A DNA stretch of 64,000 bases from Maricaulis sp034659015. Its GTDB lineage: Bacteria > Pseudomonadota > Alphaproteobacteria > Caulobacterales > Maricaulaceae. Below, one piece after another: positions 1 to 8,331 of this stretch (its first letter is position 1; every line of letters starts with the position of its first letter). Under the pieces are notes generated by a model. It had not been told where the DNA came from and did not search any database. It saw only the letters and a list, made by a program, of their open reading frames with translations. The DNA lies in assembly GCA_034659015.1 (NCBI GenBank), contig JAYEGL010000001.1, forward strand, positions 372,001 to 436,000, read 5' to 3'. The position numbers and the translations under genes were made by a program.

Positions 1-279
1 CCCGTGCTGATCCTGGACGAACCCACGGACGGGCTCGACCCGAACCAGAAGGACGGGGTGCGCCGCCTGATCCGCGAGATGGCGCCGGACAAGGCGATCA
101 TCATTTCCACCCACATTCTCGAAGAGGTGCCCGCGGTGTGCTCGCGCGCCATCGTGATCGCAAGGGGCCGCCTCCTGTTCGACGGCTCGCCGCGCGAACT
201 GGTCGAGCTGACACCCGAGCGCCAGCTCGACGCCGCCTTCCGGCATCTCACCACCGCCGATCCGGAGGCCGCCGCCTGA
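1..279 (+). CDS. ABC transporter ATP-binding protein, 3' part (GldA-like)
   Basis: The reading frame is open from the first base, so only the C-terminal third of an ABC ATPase is present. It starts in the Walker B segment (PVLILDEPTDGLDPNQ, catalytic Glu in LDEP), followed by the D-loop and the H-loop His (ISTHILEEV). The rest is a short C-terminal tail. It would energise the permease encoded next, whose ATG overlaps this TGA by one base. With the GldG-like and DUF4340 genes this matches the gliding-type export ABC cluster found in many non-gliding proteobacteria. The substrate is unknown. The Walker A motif lies outside the window. Confidence 0.9.
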   Translation, partial: PVLILDEPTDGLDPNQKDGVRRLIREMAPDKAIIISTHILEEVPAVCSRAIVIARGRLLFDGSPRELVELTPERQLDAAFRHLTTADPEAAA

Positions 280-1019
280 TGCACGCTCTCGGCGCGATCT
301 ACCGGCGCGAACTGTCGGCCTATTTCCAGACCCCGCTCGCCTATGTCTTCCTGGCGGTGTTCGCCTTTGCCGCGCCGGCCTTCGCCTTTCATGTCGGCCG
401 CTTCTTCGACACCAACCGGGCCGATCTGGCCCCGCTGTTCGACTACATGCCCTGGCTGCTGGTCATCCTGATGCCCGCCCTCGCCATGCGCGCCTGGGCG
501 GAAGAGCGCGACCGCGGCACGCTGGAATTCCTGATGTCCCTGCCCATTCCGCTCTGGGCCTCGGCGGGCGGCAAATTCCTCGCCGCCTGGACCATGGCCG
601 CTCTCGCCCTGGCGCTGACTTTCCCGATGTGGATCGCGGTCAATTATCTCGGCGAGCCGGACAATGCAGCCATCGCCACGGGCTATCTCGGCACGCTCCT
701 GCTGGCCGGGGCCTATCTGGCCGTGGGCCAGGCGCTGTCCGCGACCACGGCCAACCAGGTCGTCGCCTTCGTGCTGGGCGCGGGCGCCGCCTTCCTGCTG
801 ACCATGGCCGGCCTGCCCTTCGTGCTGTCCGTGCTGGGTGCGAACGCCCCCGCGGCGGTGTCCGAATTCGTCGCCGGCCTGTCGGCGCTCGACCACTACA
901 ACGCCTTCCGTCACGGCGTGATCGGCCTGGCGGATCTGGTCTATTTCCTCGGCCTGATCGCGCTCTGCCTGGTGATCGCCGGCGTGCTGGTCTCCGAACG
1001 GCGCGGAGGCGGACGATGA
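279..1019 (+). CDS. ABC transporter permease (GldF-like, ABC-2 type)
   Basis: This is a 246-residue inner-membrane protein with about six hydrophobic segments. It begins MHALGAIYRRELSAYFQTPL, the usual opening of ABC-2 permeases that carry a short amphipathic helix before the first membrane span. The segment MRAWAEERDRGTLEFLMSLP is the family's conserved cytoplasmic coupling region. The ATG at 279 overlaps the ATPase stop, and the TGA overlaps the next ATG (ATGA), so the cluster is translationally coupled. An in-frame start at 138 would lie inside the ATPase gene and is rejected. It is the membrane channel of the exporter; the substrate is not inferable. Confidence 0.88.
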   Translation: MHALGAIYRRELSAYFQTPLAYVFLAVFAFAAPAFAFHVGRFFDTNRADLAPLFDYMPWLLVILMPALAMRAWAEERDRGTLEFLMSLPIPLWASAGGKFLAAWTMAALALALTFPMWIAVNYLGEPDNAAIATGYLGTLLLAGAYLAVGQALSATTANQVVAFVLGAGAAFLLTMAGLPFVLSVLGANAPAAVSEFVAGLSALDHYNAFRHGVIGLADLVYFLGLIALCLVIAGVLVSERRGGGR

Positions 1020-2860
1020 AACGCTCCCTCTACATGCCGCTCATGGTGCTGGCATTGCTGGTGATCTTCCTCGCCGGCAACCAGATTGCCGGCCAGGCGA
1101 TGCGCGGCTGGCGGCTCGACCTGACCGAGCACGGCCTCTATCGCCTCTCCCCGGGCACGCTGGACGTGATGGACCGGCTCTCCGAACCGGTGGAGTGGCG
1201 CTTCTACTATTCGCGCGCCGAAGCGGCGCAATATCCCGCGATCCGCGCCTATGCCACCCGCGTGCGCGAAATGCTCGAAGCCTATGCCGACCGGTCCGGC
1301 GGCATGATCCGGCTCACCGAGATCGACCCGGAACCCTTCTCCGCCGAAGAGGACGCCGCGCTGGAGGCCGGGCTCACCGCCGTGCCCACGGACAGCGGAA
1401 ACTCGATCTATTTCGGCCTCGTCGCACGCAATTCCGTCGACGAGCAGGCGGTCATCCCGGTCTTCCGCGAGGATTCCGAGGCGCGGCTGGAATACGATCT
1501 CACACGGGTGATCGCCGACCTGGAACGCGCCCGCCGGCCCCGCCTGGCCATTCTCACCAGCCTGCCCATCACGCCGGAAAACGGCGCGCCCAACCGCTTC
1601 GTCACCGAGCTGGGCGGCGCCTATGAACTGGTCTGGGTGGCGGACGATTTCCGCGAACTGCCCGAGGCTGATGCGCTGCTGGTCTATCATCCCGGGGATC
1701 TGGACGAGACGCAGCTCTACCTGATCGACCAGTACGCCCTGACCCGCGGCCGGGTGCTCGCCTTTCTCGACCCGCTGGCCCATATGGCAATGCGCCCCGG
1801 TCCGGACGGGCTGCCGCCGATCCATGCGCAGCGTTCCTCCGATCTCGGCCCGCTGCTGGCGCGCTGGGGGGTGAGCTATGATCCCCAGACCGTGGCGATG
1901 GATCGCGCGCTGGGCCTGCCGGTGGAGATTGTCGATACGGACGGGCGCGCCCGCCGCCGGGCCTATCCGCTGTGGTTCTCCGCCGGGCCGGCGCAGATCA
2001 ATGATGACGACCTGGCCACGGCGACGCTGGATCTGGGCATCAATTTCGGCTCGCCGGGCCGGCTGGAGGCGCTGGGCCTGCCGGACATGGAGATGACGCC
2101 CCTGGTGACGACCAGTCCGGAAGGCGCCGTGATCGATGCCGATATCGCCGCCGGCGCGCCGGGGCCGGACCAGCTGCTGCGCAACTACCAGCCCGCCCCG
2201 CAACCGCCGGTCATCGCGGCGCGTGTCTCGGGCCTGCCGGAAACCGCTTTCCCGGACGGCCCGCCGGCCGGCGATGTGCTGTTCGACCCTGCCGATCATG
2301 CCGGCCAGGCCGAGGCGCCGGTCGATATTACCCTCGTCGCCGATGCGGACTGGCTGGACGATACCTATTACGTGCGCTCCGATCCGTCCGTGGGTGACAC
2401 GATGGTGGCCGACAATCTCACCCTGGCGCTCAACCTGATCGACATGGCGGCCGGTGATCCGGCGCTGATCGCGGTGCGGTCGCGCACCCCGTCCCTGCGC
2501 CCGATGAGCCGTGTGGACCGCCTGCGCGAGGCGGCGGAAGCGCGCTATGTGGAGATCCAGGAGGCGCTGGAACAGGAAATCGCCGAAGCCGAAGAGCGGC
2601 TCGACAGCCTGACGGGTTCCGGCCGGGCCTCCGCCTTCCTGTCCGCCTCCGGCGCCGAGGAGCGTGCCGAGGCCGAGCGTCTGCGCCACCAGATCGCCGA
2701 GACGCGGGCCGAGTTGCGGTCGGTCGAGCGCGATTTCCGGCGCGACATCGATGCGCTCAATGCCTCGCTGCAATTCTGGACGATCGGCGTGCCGCCGCTG
2801 CTGGTGATCCTGCTGGGCATTGCCGGCGCGGTGATGCGCCGCCGGGGGAGGGCGTCATGA
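1016..2860 (+). CDS. GldG-like ABC auxiliary protein
   Basis: The 614-residue protein has an N-terminal membrane span (about residues 5-25), a large extracytoplasmic region and a C-terminal span (about 585-608). It resembles the GldG/ABC-type auxiliary family: the start LDLTEHGLYRLSPGT is characteristic of its N-terminal domain. Residues about 520-580 are rich in Glu, Arg and Leu and probably form a coiled coil before the last membrane span. The ATG overlaps the permease stop by four bases and the stop overlaps the DUF4340 start by four. It probably works with the transporter at the periplasmic face. Confidence 0.85.
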   Translation: MKRSLYMPLMVLALLVIFLAGNQIAGQAMRGWRLDLTEHGLYRLSPGTLDVMDRLSEPVEWRFYYSRAEAAQYPAIRAYATRVREMLEAYADRSGGMIRLTEIDPEPFSAEEDAALEAGLTAVPTDSGNSIYFGLVARNSVDEQAVIPVFREDSEARLEYDLTRVIADLERARRPRLAILTSLPITPENGAPNRFVTELGGAYELVWVADDFRELPEADALLVYHPGDLDETQLYLIDQYALTRGRVLAFLDPLAHMAMRPGPDGLPPIHAQRSSDLGPLLARWGVSYDPQTVAMDRALGLPVEIVDTDGRARRRAYPLWFSAGPAQINDDDLATATLDLGINFGSPGRLEALGLPDMEMTPLVTTSPEGAVIDADIAAGAPGPDQLLRNYQPAPQPPVIAARVSGLPETAFPDGPPAGDVLFDPADHAGQAEAPVDITLVADADWLDDTYYVRSDPSVGDTMVADNLTLALNLIDMAAGDPALIAVRSRTPSLRPMSRVDRLREAAEARYVEIQEALEQEIAEAEERLDSLTGSGRASAFLSASGAEERAEAERLRHQIAETRAELRSVERDFRRDIDALNASLQFWTIGVPPLLVILLGIAGAVMRRRGRAS

Positions 2861-3909
2861 GCCGGCCGATGGACCGCCAGCGTCTGAACCGCCTTTCCCT
2901 GGCCGGGGGCCTGGCGGCGGTCATGCTCGCCGCCGCCCTGCTGCTGACCTGGCAGGATGTGCGCCAGGCCTGGCAGCCCGACGTGTCCGGTCCGGTCCTG
3001 CCGGACTGGTCCGCAACCGTCGATGCGGCTGCCGAGATCGAGATCGACAGCCTGGACGATCATTTCACCCTGGCGCGCCGCGAGAGCGGGTGGGTCATGC
3101 CCAGCCGCGACGATCATCCCGTTCGCTCCGAGCGCCTGGCCGAGCTCGACGCCTTCCTGGCCGGGCTGGACTATTCCGGCGCCCGGACCGCCGATCCGGA
3201 CAAGCATGCCCGTCTCGGTCTCGCCGCCCGCGGCGAAGACGGGGTGGCGACGCGGGTCACCGTGCGCGACGGTGAGGGCGGGGTGCTGGCCGATATCCTG
3301 CTGGGCCGCGAGAGCGAGACCGGGATCTATGTCCGTTTCCCCGGCCGCAATCGCACCTATCTGGCCGGGGCCGGAGAGACGGGGCAGAGCCTGCCCGATA
3401 TCGCCGGGGCCGCCGACTGGCTCGACCTGGATTTCCTCGCCCTGGGTGCCAATGCCGTGGCCCGCAGCACGATCACGCCGGAAACCGGACCGGCCTACCG
3501 GCTCGAGCGGCCCTCGCCCAGCGTGCGCAATTTCGCGCTGCGCGAACCGGGCGGCTGGACGCTGATCACGGCGGCGGCGGGCAACGGGCCGGCCAGCGCC
3601 TTGTCGCGTGTGCGTTTCCGGGATGTGCGGTCGGCGGACCGGCTGGACGGCGAGGTGGTGGCCCGCCATGTCGCGGAAACCTTTGCCGGCGTGCGCGTGC
3701 GGCTGGACGTGCTGGCCCTGGGCGAGACCCGCTGGGCCGTGCTGAGCGCAGAGGCCCTGACCGACGATGCGCAGGCCGGCGCGGCGGCAATCAATGCGTC
3801 GGCGGAGGGGTGGGCCTTCCTGCTCTCCGATCTCACCCTCGACCGGATGATCCGGCCGCTCGACCAGATCGCCGACCCCCGTGCGGAGCCTGCAACCGAT
3901 GCACCTTAA
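2857..3909 (+). CDS. DUF4340 domain-containing protein
   Basis: The 350-residue protein has one N-terminal transmembrane helix (about residues 10-30) and a long extracytoplasmic part, the usual form of DUF4340 proteins that accompany GldG-like transporters. The segment with ARLGLAARGEDGVATRVTV followed by LLGRESETGIYVRF is typical of the repeated beta-rich DUF4340 fold. It is the last member of the translationally coupled ABC cluster. A role as periplasmic partner of the exporter is inferred from position. No catalytic motif was recognised. Confidence 0.82.
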   Translation: MSRPMDRQRLNRLSLAGGLAAVMLAAALLLTWQDVRQAWQPDVSGPVLPDWSATVDAAAEIEIDSLDDHFTLARRESGWVMPSRDDHPVRSERLAELDAFLAGLDYSGARTADPDKHARLGLAARGEDGVATRVTVRDGEGGVLADILLGRESETGIYVRFPGRNRTYLAGAGETGQSLPDIAGAADWLDLDFLALGANAVARSTITPETGPAYRLERPSPSVRNFALREPGGWTLITAAAGNGPASALSRVRFRDVRSADRLDGEVVARHVAETFAGVRVRLDVLALGETRWAVLSAEALTDDAQAGAAAINASAEGWAFLLSDLTLDRMIRPLDQIADPRAEPATDAP

Positions 3910-4288
3910 CCAGATCACCCTGCCCGTCAGCGACATTCCCCGCTCGAAAGCCTTCTATCTCCGGCTCGGCTTTCGCCTCCTGGTCGACAGCCCGCACTAT
4001 TGCCGCTTCCTGGCGCCGGAAGGCGAGACGACGTTTTCCATCCAGATCGAGACCGGCGATATTCACCCCGGCGCCGTGATCTATCTGGAAGACGACGACA
4101 TGGATGCCCGCGTGCGCGAGCTGGAGGCGAAGGGCCTGGCGTTCGAGACCCGGCCGGAAGACCAGTCCTGGCTGTGGCGCGAGGCGATCCTGCGCGACCC
4201 GGACGGCCACAAGATCAAGATCTACCATGCCGGGCAAAACCGCATCGATCCGCCCTGGCGCGTGAAGACGGACGGGGACGACGCCTAG
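3899..4288 (+). CDS. VOC (glyoxalase/bleomycin-resistance fold) protein
   Basis: The 130-residue protein starts MHLNQITLPVSDIPRSKAFY, the classic first beta-alpha unit of the vicinal oxygen chelate fold. It ends its second module with ILRDPDGHKIKIYHAG. The ATG at 3899 lies inside the end of the DUF4340 gene (11-base overlap); a GTG at 3881 would add six residues and is less likely. Members bind a divalent metal and act as lyases, dioxygenases or drug-binding proteins. The substrate here cannot be assigned. Confidence 0.82.
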   Translation: MHLNQITLPVSDIPRSKAFYLRLGFRLLVDSPHYCRFLAPEGETTFSIQIETGDIHPGAVIYLEDDDMDARVRELEAKGLAFETRPEDQSWLWREAILRDPDGHKIKIYHAGQNRIDPPWRVKTDGDDA

Positions 4289-4312
4289 CAGTACCGCCAG
4301 CGCGATGCGCCC

Positions 4313-4473
4313 GTCCTTCCCCTTGATGGGGAAGGTGGGCCGAGGCGAAGCCTCGGGTCGGAAGGGGTGAATCCCGGTGGTTGCCGAACGAGTCTAAACA
4401 CACCAACCTCGCCCCCACCCCATCCACCACGCCTCCGGCGCGGTCCCCCTTCCCCATCAAGGGGAAGGATGAG
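4313..4473 (+). repeat. Family A dispersed hairpin repeat, copy A1
   Basis: Left end hairpin CCTTCCCC-TTGAT-GGGGAAGG, then stem CCGAGGC-gaa-GCCTCGG, the core GGAAGGGGTGAATCCCGG, a variable spacer, the segment CACCCCATCC that can pair with the core, and a right end hairpin that is the reverse complement of the left one. The copy fills most of the 281-base gap between a VOC gene and the glxA-like gene. Other copies are at 7409, 11688, 19680, 23298 and 41649. Confidence 0.9.
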
Positions 4474-4569
4474 TGTTCCGGATGTCGCAGACTCGGCGCT
4501 ATGTAGAATGACCCGATTTGCCTCATGAATGACCTTTGGGTCACGAGGCGCGGCGGCTAGTCTGGCGCC

Positions 4570-5565
4570 ATGGATGCGCCGCACACCCTCATCTTCCTCG
4601 TCTATCCCGGCTTCCAGCTGCTCGACCTGACCGGACCGCTGGCCATGTTCGCCGGGGCCAACCGCCAGGCCGGCCGGACGCTCTACGATATCCAGGTCGC
4701 CGCGCCGCAGGCCGGCGCCGTGGAAAGCTCCGCCGGTCTGCCGGTCGTCGCGGGGACAAGCCTGGGCGCAGCGGCCGCACGCTTCGACGCGTCGGTCACC
4801 GTGATCCTCGCCGGCGGGGAGGCGCCCGGTATCCGCGCCGCCCTCGAGGACCCGGATGTCGGCCGTTTCGTGGAGGGCGCCTTTGACCGGGCGGGCCGGA
4901 TCGCTTCGGTGTGTTCCGGCGCCTTTCTTCTGGCCCGCTGGGGCGATCTCTCCGGGTGCCGCGTCACCACGCACTGGCGCTCCGCGGACCGACTGCAGCG
5001 CCACTTCCCGGATCTGGCCGTCGAACCCGACGCCATCTTCATCCGCGAGGGCCGCGTGTGGACCTCGGCCGGTGTGACTGCCGGCATCGACATGGCGCTG
5101 GCCATGATCGAGACCGATCACGATCGCGCCCTTGCCCTGGCCGTGGCGCGCGAGACCGTCGTGGCCCGCATGCGCTCGGGCGGGCAGGCGCAATTCTCCG
5201 CCGACCTCGCCGCCCAGGCCGTCGACGACCGGCGCCTCGCCCGTCTGGCGGAAGCCATTCGCCGCGAGCCCGAGCGCGACTGGTCCGTGGCGGTAATGTG
5301 CGACGCGCTGGCGGTCTCACCGCGCACGCTCAGCCGGCTGTGCCGCCGCGAAATGGCCACCTCGCCCGCCGCCTTCGTGGAGCGCGTGCGCATCGACAGC
5401 GCGCGCGTCCTCCTGGTGGAGACCGGCCAGCGCATCGATACCATCGCGCGCGTCTGCGGTTTCGGCCCGCATCAGCGCATGGACCGCGCCTTCATGCGCC
5501 AGCTCGGCGTCTCGCCCAGCGAGTACCGCGCCCGTTTCTCCTCTCCTCTTCCCGAAAAGGCCTGA
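4570..5565 (+). CDS. GlxA-family transcriptional regulator (DJ-1/PfpI domain + AraC HTH)
   Basis: The 331-residue protein has an N-terminal class I glutamine-amidotransferase-like domain (about residues 1-180) and a C-terminal AraC-type double helix-turn-helix (about 220-325). The first domain contains VCSGAFLLARWG and TTHWRSADRLQRHFP, the usual GlxA signatures. The second ends with CGFGPHQRMDRAFMRQLGVSPSEYR, the AraC consensus. Proteins of this kind activate nearby genes in response to small nitrogen compounds. The adjacent DJ-1/PfpI gene starts three bases after this stop and is the likely target. The ATG at 4570 directly precedes the start of the domain. Confidence 0.92.
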   Translation: MDAPHTLIFLVYPGFQLLDLTGPLAMFAGANRQAGRTLYDIQVAAPQAGAVESSAGLPVVAGTSLGAAAARFDASVTVILAGGEAPGIRAALEDPDVGRFVEGAFDRAGRIASVCSGAFLLARWGDLSGCRVTTHWRSADRLQRHFPDLAVEPDAIFIREGRVWTSAGVTAGIDMALAMIETDHDRALALAVARETVVARMRSGGQAQFSADLAAQAVDDRRLARLAEAIRREPERDWSVAVMCDALAVSPRTLSRLCRREMATSPAAFVERVRIDSARVLLVETGQRIDTIARVCGFGPHQRMDRAFMRQLGVSPSEYRARFSSPLPEKA

Positions 5566-5567
5566 CC

Positions 5568-6323
5568 ATGACCGACACGCTGACCATCGGCTTCCTGCTG
5601 TTCGACGACATCACCCAGCTCGACTTCACCGGCCCCCTGCAGGTGCTGTCGCGCCTGCCCGGCGCGAAAGTCCATCTCGTTGCCAAGACACGCGAGCCCG
5701 TGCGCACCGATAGCGGGCCTTTCATCCTGCCCGACACGACGCTGGCGGACTGTCCCGATCTCGACCTGATCTGCATTCCCGGCGGGTTCGGGGTCGATGC
5801 GGCGATGGAGGATGAGGCGATGATCGCCTTCGTGAAGCGGCAGGGACGCCAGGCGCGCTATGTCACCTCGGTGTGCACCGGCGCCTTCATTCTGGGCGCG
5901 GCGGGCCTGCTGGAGGGCCGCAAGGCGACCACGCACTGGCGCTACCACGATCACCTGGCCGATTTCGGTGCCGAGCCGGTGAAGGCCCGCGTGGTGCGCG
6001 ACGGCCATCTTTTCACCGGCGGCGGCGTGACGGCCGGCATCGATTTCGCCTTCACCATCGCCATGGAAATCGCCGGCGAGACCGTCGCCCAGGCCATACA
6101 GCTGGGTCTGGAATACGATCCCCATCCGCCCGTCGACAGCGGCGCGCCGGACAAGGCGCCAAAACGGGTGCGCGGCGCCGTGGAACAGCGCTTCGGCCCG
6201 CGTGTCGAGGCCTTCGCCGAGGTGGCGGAGCGGGTGCGGGGTGTGGGGGGGCTGACGCTGCAAAGCGCTGTCATCCCGGATGGATGCCCGGCCTTGGGCC
6301 GGGTGGAAGTCCGGGACCCATAA
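5568..6323 (+). CDS. DJ-1/PfpI family protein, isonitrile-hydratase-like
   Basis: This 251-residue protein has the PfpI fold with the nucleophile elbow SVCTGAFILGAAGL (Cys) and the following TTHWRYHD segment, which best fits the isonitrile hydratase (InhA-like) branch; the substrate assignment is inference. It starts two bases after the GlxA-like regulator, so the two are one operon. From about residue 234 the sequence is encoded by repeat B1 (AVIPDGCPALGRVEVRDP then stop), so the natural C-terminus has probably been replaced by repeat-derived residues. Internal in-frame starts upstream lie inside the regulator gene and are rejected. Confidence 0.88.
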   Translation: MTDTLTIGFLLFDDITQLDFTGPLQVLSRLPGAKVHLVAKTREPVRTDSGPFILPDTTLADCPDLDLICIPGGFGVDAAMEDEAMIAFVKRQGRQARYVTSVCTGAFILGAAGLLEGRKATTHWRYHDHLADFGAEPVKARVVRDGHLFTGGGVTAGIDFAFTIAMEIAGETVAQAIQLGLEYDPHPPVDSGAPDKAPKRVRGAVEQRFGPRVEAFAEVAERVRGVGGLTLQSAVIPDGCPALGRVEVRDP

Positions 6324-6433
6324 TCCCGGTGCTCATCCAGCTGTCGCGGATATCGAGCCTGCTTTCGGCGCACAGCGAGTGTATGGGTCCCGGCCCTGCG
6401 CCCCGCTTGCGCGGGGCATTCGGCCGGGATGAC
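6269..6433 (+). repeat. Family B palindromic repeat, copy B1
   Basis: About 165 bases bounded by TGTCATCCCGG and CCGGGATGACA. Inside are the arms GGGACCCATAATCCCGGTGC and TATGGGTCCCGG and a conserved centre (CAGCTGTCGCGGATATCGAG). The first 55 bases overlap the 3' end of the DJ-1/PfpI gene. Copies B2 (8332) and B3 (54454) lie in the opposite orientation. Confidence 0.88.
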
Positions 6434-6459
6434 AAGCGCGACGGCGTGAGCGAAGCCCC

Positions 6460-6909
6460 CTACGCCTCCTCCCGCATCAGCCGGTCGGCGGCGGCCCGGG
6501 CGAAGCGCAGGGTGAGCGCCTTGCGGCGGGCAGGAGCGAGGGAGACGACCGGGCTTTCGCGCACCACGGCGCCGCCGAACCCGTCGGCGACGATCAGGCC
6601 GGCATGGTCGGGGATGAGATCGTGGGGGAAGCGCCGGGAGACGGCGAAATAGAGCCGTTCGCAATAGCCCGCGTAATTCTCCCACTTGTTGTCGGCGCGG
6701 AAGTCGGCAATGCCGGACTTCACCTCGATAATGGCGATCTCGCCCTTGCGGCCGAGCGCGGCGAGATCGGCGCGGCGGCCGTCGGGCAGGATGAATTCGG
6801 GAATGGCACTATAGCCCATCTGCCAGAGCAGACGGGCCGCGCCGCGCATCAGCGCCTGGGCGTCGTCGATATCCGGATTGGCGGCGGATGCAACGTCGGA
6901 CAGGTCCAT
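6460..6909 (-). CDS. mmcB: MmcB family DNA repair protein
   Basis: The 149-residue protein matches the MmcB family (mitomycin-inducible DNA repair, PF06319). It has a restriction-endonuclease-like core: PEFILPDGRRADLAALG followed by IAIIEVKSGIADFRADNKW, i.e. the D...E-x-K pattern of PD-(D/E)XK nucleases. The frame could be read from 6945, but that would place a perfect LexA box (6922-6936) inside the coding region. The ATG at 6909 puts the box 12 bases upstream of the start, so 6909 is chosen. In Caulobacter mmcB belongs to the LexA regulon, which fits. Confidence 0.88.
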   Translation of the reverse strand: MDLSDVASAANPDIDDAQALMRGAARLLWQMGYSAIPEFILPDGRRADLAALGRKGEIAIIEVKSGIADFRADNKWENYAGYCERLYFAVSRRFPHDLIPDHAGLIVADGFGGAVVRESPVVSLAPARRKALTLRFARAAADRLMREEA

Positions 6910-6921
6910 GAACTCAAGCTT

Positions 6922-6936
6922 GTTCCATATTTGTTC
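6922..6936 (-). promoter_or_regulatory. LexA (SOS) box for mmcB
   Basis: The plus strand reads GTTCCATATTTGTTC, a perfect GTTC-N7-GTTC direct repeat, the alphaproteobacterial LexA operator. It lies between the mmcB start (6909) and the divergent zincin gene (6988), 12 bases from the former. It may also affect the zincin gene 51 bases away, but that is speculation. Confidence 0.88.
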
Positions 6937-6987
6937 GCCGCGCAAGTGCGGGACTGACAGGCCGCCACGGGCCGGTTATACGGGGGC

Positions 6988-7398
6988 ATGACCGACACGC
7001 TTCCCCACGACCTGCTGCCGCCCTCCCTGGAGGATTTCGAAGCCCTGGCTGCCAAGGCCTGGGACGGCCTGCCCGGCGAATTCCGCAAGATGTGCGGCCG
7101 GGTGGACATTTTCGTCGCCGACTTCGCCGACCGCGAAACGCTCGGCGAGCTGGGCATGCAGGACCCGTTCGAGCTGACCGGCGTCTATATGGGCGTGGAT
7201 CTGGGCCGCAAATCGGTGATCGATCCCTCGCCCGAGCCGGACCGGGTCATCCTCTTCCGCCGTCCCATCCTGGACGAATGGGCCGAGCGCGGCGACATCC
7301 CGCTGGGCGCGCTGATCTCCCATGTCCTGGTGCACGAGATCGGCCATCATTTCGGCCTGTCCGACGAGGACATGCACCGGATCGAGGACCAGGCCTGA
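6988..7398 (+). CDS. Metallopeptidase family protein (zincin-like, DUF1025)
   Basis: The 136-residue protein carries the zinc-protease motif HEIGH (VLVHEIGHHFGLSDEDMHRIE) near its C-terminus, with a conserved Asp/Glu a few residues later. The N-terminal half has the PF06262 signature FVADFADRETLGELG. These small cytoplasmic zincins are widespread and of unknown substrate. It diverges from mmcB with 78 bases between the starts and is followed by repeat A2. Confidence 0.87.
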   Translation: MTDTLPHDLLPPSLEDFEALAAKAWDGLPGEFRKMCGRVDIFVADFADRETLGELGMQDPFELTGVYMGVDLGRKSVIDPSPEPDRVILFRRPILDEWAERGDIPLGALISHVLVHEIGHHFGLSDEDMHRIEDQA

Positions 7399-7408
7399 TC
7401 CTCGATGC

Positions 7409-7554
7409 CATCCTTCCCCTCGACGGGGAAGGTGTCCGGCGTAGCCGGACGGAAGGGGTGAATCCCGGTGGTGGCAAGATCGCAAGAAACTTCGCCCCCA
7501 CCCACTCCACCGCTGCTTCGCAGCGGTCCCCCTCGCCCATCAAGGGCGAGGATG
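7409..7554 (+). repeat. Family A dispersed hairpin repeat, copy A2
   Basis: Left hairpin CCTTCCCC-TCGAC-GGGGAAGG, second stem GTCCGGC-gta-GCCGGAC, core GGAAGGGGTGAATCCCGG, third stem ACCGCTGC-ttc-GCAGCGGT, right hairpin CCTCGCCC-ATCAA-GGGCGAGG. Three of the four stems differ from copy A1 but remain fully paired. It sits between two convergent genes. Confidence 0.88.
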
Positions 7555-7562
7555 AATGCAGC

Positions 7563-8273
7563 TCACCCCTGCGCCAGAAAAGCCTCGACCCAGGCCGGCA
7601 CCGCCTCGCTCGCCGGGCCGGAGACATGGGTGTCGAAGACCGGCGAGGTCTCGGTTTCGGCCAGGTTGATCTCGGTGAGGTGCGCGCCGGCGCGTTTGGC
7701 GACCTCGGAGAAGCCCGCCGCCGGATAGACCGTGCCGGACGTGCCGATGGCGGCGAAATGGGTGCAGGTCTCCAGCGCCTGGAAGATCAGGTCCATTTCC
7801 AGCGGGATTTCGCCGAACCACACCACGTGCGGCCGCAGGAAGCCGGGCTGCCGGCAGCGCGGACAGGGGCTGTCCGTGCCGAGCGTGTCGTAGGCGGCGG
7901 CCACGGTGTGGCAGGCCTCGCAGCGCATCTTCTTCAGCTCGCCATGCATGTGTACCAGGCGCTGCGAGCCGGCCTGTTCGTGCAGATCGTCGACATTCTG
8001 GGTGACCAGGAGAAACGCCCCGCCGCGCGCCAGCCAGTCGCGTTCCAGCCGGGCCAGCGCGTCATGCGCCGCATTCGGCGTGGCCTCGGCCAGGTTGGCG
8101 CGGCGGGCATTGTAGAAGTCGTGCACGGTGTGCGGCCTGGCGTGGAAGGCTTCCGGCGTGGCCAGTTCCTGCCAGTCGAACTTCGCCCACAGCCCGTCCG
8201 TGTCGCGGAAGGTGCCCAGCCCGGATTCCGCCGAAACGCCGGCACCGGTGAGAATGACGAGCGAGCCTGTCAT
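7563..8273 (-). CDS. cobB: NAD-dependent protein deacylase, sirtuin
   Basis: The 236-residue protein has the sirtuin NAD-binding motif GAGVSAESGLGTFRD, the catalytic region TQNVDDLHEQAG...HMHGELKKMRC and a zinc site (CEAC...CPRC). The segment HTVHDFYNARR contains the Tyr and Arg that mark class III enzymes able to remove succinyl and similar acyl groups. It probably removes acyl groups from lysines of metabolic enzymes. The ATG at 8273 begins MTGSLVILTGAG, right at the domain; the longer frame from 8336 is not supported. It converges on the zincin gene with repeat A2 between. Confidence 0.93.
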   Translation of the reverse strand: MTGSLVILTGAGVSAESGLGTFRDTDGLWAKFDWQELATPEAFHARPHTVHDFYNARRANLAEATPNAAHDALARLERDWLARGGAFLLVTQNVDDLHEQAGSQRLVHMHGELKKMRCEACHTVAAAYDTLGTDSPCPRCRQPGFLRPHVVWFGEIPLEMDLIFQALETCTHFAAIGTSGTVYPAAGFSEVAKRAGAHLTEINLAETETSPVFDTHVSGPASEAVPAWVEAFLAQG

Positions 8274-8331
8274 GGGGCGAGTTAAGCGTGCTTGGCGGGG
8301 GAGGTGAAGGGGGTGACCCTCCTCTCCCGCC

